A program made the translations under genes and the position numbers. Below the pieces are notes generated by a model that saw nothing but the letters and a program-made list of their open reading frames with translations, was not told the origin of the DNA and ran no database searches. Shown here one piece after another: positions 30,815 to 37,589 of a DNA stretch of 64,000 nucleotides (the first letter of the stretch is position 1; each line of letters begins with the position of its first letter). Origin of the DNA: Nonomuraea sp. NEAU-A123 (GTDB lineage: Bacteria; Actinomycetota; Actinomycetes; Streptosporangiales; Streptosporangiaceae); assembly GCF_018603905.1 (NCBI RefSeq), contig NZ_JAHFZZ010000003.1, positions 1-64,000 on the forward strand. The letters run 5' to 3'.

Positions 30815-31821
30815 CCGCCGCGCTCGACTTCGCGCTGCCGGACACGCTCTCGGCGCACGAACCGCCCGAGGCCCGCGGGCTGGCCCGCGACTCGGTGCGC
30901 CTGCTGGTCTCGCGCGGCTCGCTCCCGCCGGAGCATCACCGCTTCACCGACCTGCCGGGGCTGCTCGACCCCGGCGACCTGATCGTGGTCAACAACTCGG
31001 CGACATTGCCCGCCGCCATCAGGCTCGACCGGCTCGCCGTGCACTTCTCCACCGCACGCGAGGACGGCACCTGGCTGGTCGAGCTGCGCCGCCGTACCTC
31101 CAAGGCGTCCGAGCCGTACGGCGGCGGCGAGCCGGGCGAGTGGCTGCCGCTGCCGGGACGGGCGACGCTGCGGCTCATCGAACGCGAGACGCCACGCCTG
31201 TGGCGGGCCGTGCTCGACCGTGACGTGGAGGCGTACCTGCGCGATCACGGGGTGCCGATCCGCTACTCCTACGTGTCCCGCGACTGGCCGCTCGACTCCT
31301 ACCAGACGGTCTTCGCCACCGTGCCGGGCAGCGCCGAGATGCCGAGCGCGGCCCGGCCGTTCACCGCCGAGCTGGTCACGGCTCTGGTGGCGCGCGGCGT
31401 CGGGATCGCGCCGATCACCCTGCACACCGGCGTCGCCTCGCCGGAGAAGGACGAGCCGCCCTACGCCGAGCGTTATGAGGTGCCCGCGGCCACGGCGCGC
31501 TTGGTCAACCTGACCGCGGCGAACGGCGGGCGGGTGGTGGCGGCCGGGACCACCGTGGTGCGCGCGCTGGAGACCGCCGTCGGCGGCGACGGGCTGGTGG
31601 CCGCCTCGGCGGGCTGGACCCGGCACATCGTGACGCCCGCCATCGGGGTCATGGCCGTGAACGGGCTGATCACCGGGTTGCACGAGCCGAGGTCGAGCCA
31701 CCTGATGATGCTCAGCGCGATCGCCGAGCGGGAGCCGCTCACCCGTGCCTATGAGGCGGCGCTGCGGGAGGGATACCTCTGGCACGAGTTCGGTGACACC
31801 CACCTGCTGCTGCGCCGATAG
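30811..31821 (+). CDS. queA: QueA-like SAM:tRNA ribosyltransferase-isomerase
   Basis: A 336-residue member of the QueA family, which transfers the ribosyl part of S-adenosylmethionine to 7-aminomethyl-deazaguanine in tRNA during queuosine synthesis. Family motifs are visible: DLIVVNNSATLPAAI, FTAELVTALVARGVGIAPITLHTGVA, GTTVVRALE, and TGLHEPRSSHLMML. No tgt, queC-F or queG is in the window, and queuosine is not generally reported from these actinomycetes, so the true substrate may differ. It starts inside the SDR stop by ATGA overlap. Confidence 0.88.
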   Translation: MTAALDFALPDTLSAHEPPEARGLARDSVRLLVSRGSLPPEHHRFTDLPGLLDPGDLIVVNNSATLPAAIRLDRLAVHFSTAREDGTWLVELRRRTSKASEPYGGGEPGEWLPLPGRATLRLIERETPRLWRAVLDRDVEAYLRDHGVPIRYSYVSRDWPLDSYQTVFATVPGSAEMPSAARPFTAELVTALVARGVGIAPITLHTGVASPEKDEPPYAERYEVPAATARLVNLTAANGGRVVAAGTTVVRALETAVGGDGLVAASAGWTRHIVTPAIGVMAVNGLITGLHEPRSSHLMMLSAIAEREPLTRAYEAALREGYLWHEFGDTHLLLRR

Positions 31822-31870
31822 TTGGCCCCACCTGCTCGCGCCCCGGAACGTGCCAGTAGCCTGGCTCAAT

Positions 31871-33088
31871 GTGGACCAGCGCTCCCTCCTGATTACCCTG
31901 ACCGGCCCAGACCGGCCGGGCGTCACCTCCCGGCTTTTCTCGGTTCTCTCGGGCTTCCCGGTGACCGTGGCCGACATCGAGCAGGTCGTCATCCGCGGCC
32001 GGCTCACCCTGGGCGTGCTCGTCGCGTACGCGGGCGGTCCGTCGACCGGCACGGGCAGCACGCTCGGCGCCATGTGGACCGCCGTCGAGCGGGTGGCTGA
32101 GGACCTCGGCCTGGAGCTGGAGCTCTCCACCGGCTCGCAGACCAAGGAGCAGCGCCGGCGTGGCCGCCTGTCGGTCAGCGTGCTGGGCGCGACCCTCCAG
32201 CCCGCCGCGATCGCCGGGATCGCCGGGCGCATCGCCGCCGCCGGCGCGAACATCGACCGCATCGAACGCCTCGCCCAGTGGCCGGTCACCTGCATCGAGC
32301 TGTCGGTCTCCGGCGCCGACCCGAGCGCGCTCCGCGTCGAACTGGCCGCCGAGGCCGCCGCCCTGCACGTCGACGTGGCCGTACAGCGCACCGGCCTGTC
32401 GCGGCGGGCCAAGCGGCTGGTCGTCATGGACGTCGACTCCACACTCATCCAGGGCGAGGTCATCGAGCTGCTGGCCGGGCACGCGGGCTGCCTCGAAGAG
32501 GTCGCCCGGGTCACCGAGGAGGCCATGCGCGGCGAGCTCGACTTCGCCGAGTCGCTGCGCCGCCGGGTCGCGCTGCTCGAAGGGCTGCCGGCCGAGGTGT
32601 TCGAGCAGGTACGGCAGCAGGTCGTGCTCACCCCCGGCGCCCGTACGCTCGTCCGCACGCTCAAGCGGCTCGACTACCGCTTCGCCATCGTCAGCGGCGG
32701 ATTCACCCAGATCACCGACTCCCTGGTCGACGACCTCGGCATTGACTACTCGGCGGCGAACGTCCTGGAGGTCGTCGACGGCAAGCTCACCGGCCGCGTC
32801 GTCGGCGAGATCGTCGACCGGCCGGGCAAGGCCCGCGCCCTGGAGCGGTTCGCCCGCGAGGCGGGACTGCCGATCAGCCAGACGGTGGCCATCGGCGACG
32901 GAGCCAACGACCTCGACATGATCGCGGCGGCCGGGCTCGGCATCGCGTTCAACGCCAAGCCGGTCGTCCGGCAGGCGGCGGACACGGCGGTCAACACGCC
33001 TTACCTCGACTCGATCCTCTACCTGCTCGGCATCTCCAGGGACGAGGTGGAGGCGGCGGACGCCGAGGACGGCGTACTCACCCGGTGA
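31871..33088 (+). CDS. serB: Phosphoserine phosphatase with two N-terminal ACT-like domains
   Basis: 405 residues from a GTG at 31871. Residues 1-165 form two ACT-type regulatory domains (SLLITLTGPDRPGVTSRLFSVL, RLSVSVLGATLQPAAIAGIAGRI). The HAD phosphatase follows: nucleophile motif VMDVDSTLIQGE, motif II IVSGGFT, Lys in RPGKARAL, and acidic motif GDGANDLDM. It performs the last step of serine synthesis. No ribosome site is seen; TAGCCT lies nine bases upstream, so a leaderless transcript is possible. It overlaps the convergent sixA gene by 11 bases. Confidence 0.95.
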   Translation: MDQRSLLITLTGPDRPGVTSRLFSVLSGFPVTVADIEQVVIRGRLTLGVLVAYAGGPSTGTGSTLGAMWTAVERVAEDLGLELELSTGSQTKEQRRRGRLSVSVLGATLQPAAIAGIAGRIAAAGANIDRIERLAQWPVTCIELSVSGADPSALRVELAAEAAALHVDVAVQRTGLSRRAKRLVVMDVDSTLIQGEVIELLAGHAGCLEEVARVTEEAMRGELDFAESLRRRVALLEGLPAEVFEQVRQQVVLTPGARTLVRTLKRLDYRFAIVSGGFTQITDSLVDDLGIDYSAANVLEVVDGKLTGRVVGEIVDRPGKARALERFAREAGLPISQTVAIGDGANDLDMIAAAGLGIAFNAKPVVRQAADTAVNTPYLDSILYLLGISRDEVEAADAEDGVLTR

Positions 33089-33563
33089 CCTCCCCCTTGG
33101 GGTCCCAGCGCGTGACCAGCTCGGCCTGGCCCGGCCACAGGTCCACCCAGTCGGATTCGGTACGGATGACGGCGAACGCGCCCGGCCGGAACCCGTAGTC
33201 GCCCCCGGCCAGCGAGATCGCCAGCTCGTGCACGCCCGGGTTGTGACCGCACAGCACCACCGTCTCGAGCTCCGGATCGGTCAGCTTGACCAGCGCGAGC
33301 AGCTCCTCCGGGTAGGCCTGGTAGACGTCCCGCTCATAGCTGACCTCCACTTCGGGAAAGGCCAGTTCGGCGGTGCGCCGCGTACGCACGGACGGGGAGC
33401 ACAGCACCAGGTCGGGAGCCAGCCCCAGGGCCCGTACCTCTTCCCCGGCCCGCCTCGCGTCGCGCTCGCCCCTGTCGGTCAGTGGGCGCTCGCGGTCTTC
33501 CATGCCGGGGACATGCACGGCCTTGGCGTGGCGGAGCACGATCAACGTACGCACGTGCTTCAT
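33078..33563 (-). CDS. sixA: SixA-type phosphohistidine phosphatase
   Basis: A 161-residue histidine phosphatase with the RHG motif LIVLRHAKA near residue 8-16, then SPSVRTRRTAE and the second active-site His in VVLCGHNPGVHEL. SixA enzymes remove phosphate from histidine of phosphorelay or phosphotransferase proteins. Its ATG overlaps the TGA of a tiny membrane-protein gene, and its 3' end overlaps serB. The actinobacterial placement beside serB is common. Confidence 0.92.
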   Translation of the reverse strand: MKHVRTLIVLRHAKAVHVPGMEDRERPLTDRGERDARRAGEEVRALGLAPDLVLCSPSVRTRRTAELAFPEVEVSYERDVYQAYPEELLALVKLTDPELETVVLCGHNPGVHELAISLAGGDYGFRPGAFAVIRTESDWVDLWPGQAELVTRWDPKGEVTG

Positions 33564-33670
33564 CCTCTCGTCGCCCACACGCCCAGCGCGACGATCACGG
33601 CGAGGATGGCCAGCATCGCCAGCAGGATGTAGGCCAGCGTCTTGCCGCCACTTGGCCGCTTGTCGTTCAT
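33560..33670 (-). CDS. Tiny single-pass membrane protein (36 aa)
   Basis: An ATG at 33670 opens a 36-codon frame: a basic start (MNDKRPSGGKT) and one hydrophobic helix (LAYILLAMLAILAVIVALGV) ending WATRG. The stop TGA overlaps the sixA ATG (ATGA), strongly suggesting translational coupling. It could anchor or modulate SixA at the membrane. Upstream GGGCGG is a weak ribosome site. Confidence 0.6.
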   Translation of the reverse strand: MNDKRPSGGKTLAYILLAMLAILAVIVALGVWATRG

Positions 33671-33734
33671 CCGCCCAGTTTCCCACCGGGGGGCCGCGGG
33701 TGCCGCACCTGACCCTCCGTTTCTCGCACGTGAA

Positions 33735-33769
33735 ACGCCCGCTCCCCCAGACCTCGGAGGAGCGGGCGT
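33735..33769 (-). terminator. Hairpin terminator of hppA
   Basis: ACGCCCGCTCC (33735-33745) and GGAGCGGGCGT (33759-33769) form a perfect 11-bp stem. On the leftward strand it is followed by TTTCACG and lies 14 bases after the hppA stop. Confidence 0.9.
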
Positions 33770-33782
33770 CCGGACTGGGTCG

Positions 33783-36101
33783 CTACGAAGCCACCGGCTC
33801 GTGCTCCCGGTTGTTGTCGTTGCTGGTCGATTCGCTGGAGACCGAACGGCGCTTGGAGACGAGGATGGCGCCGACCACCACGCCCACGGCCACGACCGTG
33901 ATCCCGATGCGCAGCGCCGGGTTGCCCGCGTACAGGACCACCGCCGGCGCCACCAGGAGCGCCACCAGGTTCATCACCTTGATCAGCGGGTTGATGGCCG
34001 GACCGGCCGTGTCCTTGAACGGGTCGCCGACCGTGTCACCGATGATCGTGGCTTCGTGAGCCGGGGACCCCTTGCCGCCGTGGTGCCCGTCCTCGACCAG
34101 TTTCTTGGCGTTGTCCCAGGCACCGCCCGAGTTGGACAGGAAGACCGCCATGAGCGTGCCGCACGCGATGGCCCCCGCCAGGAACGCGCCCAGCGGCGCG
34201 TAACCGAGGGCGAACCCGACCGCGATGGGCGTCATGACCGCCAGCAGGCCTGGCGTGGCCAACTCGCGCAGCGAGTCACGGGTGCAGATGTCGACGACGC
34301 GGCCGTACTCGGGCTTCTCGGTGCCGTCCATGATGCCCGGGTGGTTGCGGAACTGGTCGCGTACCTCGAAGACCACGCGCATCGCGGCCCGTCCGACCGC
34401 GCTGATCGCCAGGCCGGAGAAGAGGAACACGACCGCCGCGCCGATGATCAGACCGACGAGCACGTTGGGCTGGTCGATGCTCAGGCTGAACGTGGAGAAC
34501 GCGCCGAGCGCCTCCTTGACCGACTGAGTCGCATCGGTGAGCTGCGTCTCCACGGCCGTGCGGAAGGCGCCGAACAGCGCGGTCGCCGCGAGCACCGCCG
34601 TGGCGATCGCGATGCCCTTGGTGATGGCCTTCGTCGTGTTGCCGACGGCGTCGAGGCTGGTGAGCACGCGTGCGCCCTCACCCTCGACGTCGCCGGACAT
34701 CTCGGCGATGCCCTGCGCGTTGTCGGAGACCGGGCCGAAGGTGTCCATCGAGACGATGACCCCGACCGTGGTCAGCAGGCCGGTGCCGGCCAGCGCCACC
34801 GCGAACAGCGCGATCGTCACGTTCCCGAAGCCCAGCAGGAACGCGCCGTAGACCGCGCCGGCGATGATCAGCGCCGAGTAGACGGCCGACTCGAGGCCGA
34901 CGCTGATGCCCGCCAGGATGACGGTCGCCGGCCCGGTGGCCGAGCTCTCGCCAATCTCCCGTACCGGACGCCTGGTCGTCTCGGTGAAGTAGCCGGTCAG
35001 CAGCTGGATCGCGCTGGCCAGGACCAGGCCGATGATCACCGCGCCGATGGCGATGAGCCTCGGGTTGGCGGTGGATTGCACGGCCGAGCCGGTCAGGTCG
35101 GCGAAGGTGTCGGGCAGGTACCAGAACGCCGCCGCCGCGACCAGCACCGCGGAGATCGCGGCCGAGATGAAGAAGCTGCGGTTGATGGCGGCCATGCCGC
35201 TGCGGTCGCCGTCGCGCATCCGGGTGACGAAGATGCCGATGATCGCGGTGAGCACGCCGATCATGGGCACGATCAGCGGGAAGATGAGTCCCTGCTCGCC
35301 GAAGGCCACCTTGCCCAGGATGAGGCTGGCGACCAGCATGACCGCGTACGACTCGAACAGGTCGGCGGCCATACCCGCGCAGTCGCCGACGTTGTCGCCC
35401 ACGTTGTCGGCGATCGTCGCCGCGTTGCGCGGATCGTCCTCCGGGATGCCCTGTTCGACCTTGCCGACCAGGTCGGCGCCCACGTCGGCGGCCTTGGTGA
35501 AGATGCCGCCGCCGACTCGCATGAACATCGCCAGCAGCGCCGCCCCGAAGCCGAAGCCCTCGAGGACGCCCGGCGCGTCACCTTGATAGACGAAGACGAC
35601 GATGGCCGCACCGAACAGGCCGAGGCCCACGGTGAACATGCCGGCCACGCCGCCCGTACGGAAGGCGATGCGCATGGCGCGCTTCTCGCCCGCATCACGG
35701 GCGGCGGCCGCGACGCGCACGTTTCCGCGTACGGCCAGCCACATGCCCATGAAGCCGGTCAGCGCGGAGAATACCGCCCCGACCACGAAGAATATCGAGC
35801 GGCCGATGCGTACATCGGTCTCACCCGGCAGAAGGAGCAGCAGGAAGGGGATCACGACGACGAAGACCGCCAACGTGCGGAACTGTCGCGCGAGATACGC
35901 GGCGGCCCCTTCTTGTACGGCACGGGCGATGTCCTGCATTCGCTCCGTGCCCGGGTCGGCGGACAGCACCTCGCGCACCAAGCCGCCGGCGACGGCTAGG
36001 GCGATCAGTGCGACCGCGGCGACCACGATCACGATAGTGAGATTGTTACCGCTCAGGGCCAGATTGGACGCTGGCTCCGCGGCCAGCAGTTGCCTAAACA
36101 T
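33783..36101 (-). CDS. hppA: Membrane-bound proton-pumping pyrophosphatase
   Basis: 772 residues from an ATG at 36101 with GAGGAGAACG upstream; about 16 membrane helices. It couples pyrophosphate hydrolysis to proton export across the plasma membrane. The substrate site motifs are present: DVGADLVGKVEQGIPEDDPRN-type loop, DNVGDNVGDCAGM and, near the end, GDPFKDTAGPAINPLIK. The sequence GNTTKAITKG has Lys where potassium-dependent enzymes have Ala, so it should be potassium-independent. It lies next to the bldG locus, as in Streptomyces. Confidence 0.97.
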   Translation of the reverse strand: MFRQLLAAEPASNLALSGNNLTIVIVVAAVALIALAVAGGLVREVLSADPGTERMQDIARAVQEGAAAYLARQFRTLAVFVVVIPFLLLLLPGETDVRIGRSIFFVVGAVFSALTGFMGMWLAVRGNVRVAAAARDAGEKRAMRIAFRTGGVAGMFTVGLGLFGAAIVVFVYQGDAPGVLEGFGFGAALLAMFMRVGGGIFTKAADVGADLVGKVEQGIPEDDPRNAATIADNVGDNVGDCAGMAADLFESYAVMLVASLILGKVAFGEQGLIFPLIVPMIGVLTAIIGIFVTRMRDGDRSGMAAINRSFFISAAISAVLVAAAAFWYLPDTFADLTGSAVQSTANPRLIAIGAVIIGLVLASAIQLLTGYFTETTRRPVREIGESSATGPATVILAGISVGLESAVYSALIIAGAVYGAFLLGFGNVTIALFAVALAGTGLLTTVGVIVSMDTFGPVSDNAQGIAEMSGDVEGEGARVLTSLDAVGNTTKAITKGIAIATAVLAATALFGAFRTAVETQLTDATQSVKEALGAFSTFSLSIDQPNVLVGLIIGAAVVFLFSGLAISAVGRAAMRVVFEVRDQFRNHPGIMDGTEKPEYGRVVDICTRDSLRELATPGLLAVMTPIAVGFALGYAPLGAFLAGAIACGTLMAVFLSNSGGAWDNAKKLVEDGHHGGKGSPAHEATIIGDTVGDPFKDTAGPAINPLIKVMNLVALLVAPAVVLYAGNPALRIGITVVAVGVVVGAILVSKRRSVSSESTSNDNNREHEPVAS

Positions 36102-36636
36102 CGTTCTCCTCGGCAAGACCGGTCGTCCTGCCCGGGCGGTGCTGCAAAGATCGGCGGGCTGGTGCGGCACCATCCGGGTTGTGGGTGCCGCTTCCGGATG
36201 AGTCCGCAGTTTCGCCGGATCACCTTGGCCGGTGCCGGGAGTCTACGCACGGGCTGCGCGGATATGAAGGCTCTGCCGGTCGCTATTTGGCCACGCGTCC
36301 AGTAATCCCCTGCCAGCACGGCGATTTGCCATCTGACAACCGATATTTCCACCGGTTTACGGCCATGACAAGGTGCCCGAAACGACACGCCCGAAACCTG
36401 GAATTCGGTCGCGCCGGAGCTCTGGGGCAGGCCGGGGCTCTGGGGCATGCCAAAGCCGAGCCGTGGGGATCACGACTCGGCCTTGTAGGAGCTCTACGGC
36501 TGCCGGCTGGCCGGAAGCCATGGGTGCCGGGCCTCGTATCGGCGCCCGGCCCCGCATCACCAGAGGAGCGTACCCCTGGACAGGGCTCAGGCACGGTCGG
36601 CGACTGGGGCCCACCGTGCTGTGCCGTAAAAGAAAA
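36102..36636. other. 535-base intergenic region upstream of hppA
   Basis: No credible gene. It must hold the hppA promoter and the 3' end of the anti-sigma gene. Near 36417-36455 GGAGCTCTGGGGCAGGCC and GGGGCTCTGGGGCATGCC are an 18-base direct repeat with three mismatches. Short Ala/Pro/Gly-rich frames on both strands have no ribosome sites and look accidental. Confidence 0.5.
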
Positions 36637-37068
36637 TTATGCTTGTGTCGGTACGTGGCGCGCGGCGGGCCAGCTCATGCGGATGCGCATCCCCTTGGGA
36701 CTGGGGAACACCTCCACGTCATCGGCCAGCCCCGCGATCACCGCGATGCCGAACCCTGACATGAACGAGTCGGACAGCATGCCCAGATCGAGAGGTTGCT
36801 CCTGCTTGATCTCGTCACTGGGAGCCTGATCGCTGACCGTTACCTCGAACCGCCCCGAATCGTCTTTCAGCTCGATGCGGATGGGCTCTCCCGGGCAGTG
36901 TGCGCGATGCGCCTCAACCGCCCGGGAGCAGGCCTCACCGACTGCGAGCCTGACCTCGTCCAGCAGTGACTCCTCCACGCCGGTGCGCCGGGCGATCGCC
37001 GTCGCGACCAGCCGGGCGGTCCGCACATGCGCGGGGAGGGCGCTGAACGTGAGCTCGACGGTAGCCAT
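36637..37068 (-). CDS. RsbW-like anti-sigma factor / serine kinase
   Basis: A 143-residue GHKL-ATPase. The N box is in LLDEVRLAVGEACSRAVEAH, and the later DLGMLSDSFMSGFGIAVIAGLADDVEV supplies the G-box region. Such kinases bind a sigma factor and phosphorylate an STAS-domain antagonist. The gene begins two bases after the bldG stop, matching the bldG-orf3 pair of Streptomyces, so BldG is the likely substrate. No sigma factor gene is in the window. Confidence 0.92.
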   Translation of the reverse strand: MATVELTFSALPAHVRTARLVATAIARRTGVEESLLDEVRLAVGEACSRAVEAHRAHCPGEPIRIELKDDSGRFEVTVSDQAPSDEIKQEQPLDLGMLSDSFMSGFGIAVIAGLADDVEVFPSPKGMRIRMSWPAARHVPTQA

Positions 37069-37070
37069 CA

Positions 37071-37421
37071 CTACTTGTCTTTGCCGTGAGCTTCCTTGGC
37101 CTCGTCGACCGAAGCGTAGATCCCGAAGACCTTGGTCAGCCCGGTGATCCGGAAGATCTTGAGGATGCGCTCCTGCGTGCACACCAGCTCGAGCGAACCG
37201 TCGTGCGCCCGAACCCGCTTGAGTCCCCCGACCAGGACACCGAGGCCCGTCGAGTCGAGGAAGTCGACCTTCTCCATGTTGACGAGAAGGTGGAAGTTGC
37301 CCTTGTTCACCAGGTCTATGAGGAGCTCACGCAATCTCGGCGCCGTGTAGACATCGATCTCACCCTCGACCTCGACGATGGTGAGTCGGTCCTCGTTGTG
37401 GTGATCCAACTTCAGATCCAC
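37071..37421 (-). CDS. bldG: BldG, STAS-domain anti-sigma factor antagonist
   Basis: 116 residues from a GTG at 37421 with GGAGGATCT directly upstream. The phosphorylated serine is Ser57 within [10 protein letters not shown], as in S. coelicolor BldG, and the surrounding blocks ([46 protein letters not shown]) are nearly diagnostic. In Streptomyces BldG is needed for aerial growth and antibiotic production. Here it is followed by its cognate anti-sigma kinase and is divergent from an MrfA-type helicase, the same order I recall for SCO3548-SCO3550. Confidence 0.95.
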   Translation of the reverse strand: MDLKLDHHNEDRLTIVEVEGEIDVYTAPRLRELLIDLVNKGNFHLLVNMEKVDFLDSTGLGVLVGGLKRVRAHDGSLELVCTQERILKIFRITGLTKVFGIYASVDEAKEAHGKDK

Positions 37422-37589
37422 AGATCCTCCAGCGCCTCGCCTGCGAAAGTACCCTTGCGGGCCTGGCAGTCTGGAACGGGGCTCCAGACCGTCTGACCCC
37501 GACGCGCGGCATTCAACCACGCGTCTGGCTTGTGTCTATACGAAATCACGATTCCCGGCGACTTTGCCCACGGATGCAGACTGGAAACA

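Noticed and set aside
33642..35999. 785-codon rightward frame antisense to hppA
   Set aside because: Consists of Arg/Asp/His-rich low-complexity sequence mirroring the pyrophosphatase; no family and no proper start.
36283..36829. Small frames between hppA and the anti-sigma gene
   Set aside because: Composition is Ala/Pro/Gly-rich with no ribosome sites, and they overlap the 3' end of the anti-sigma gene.
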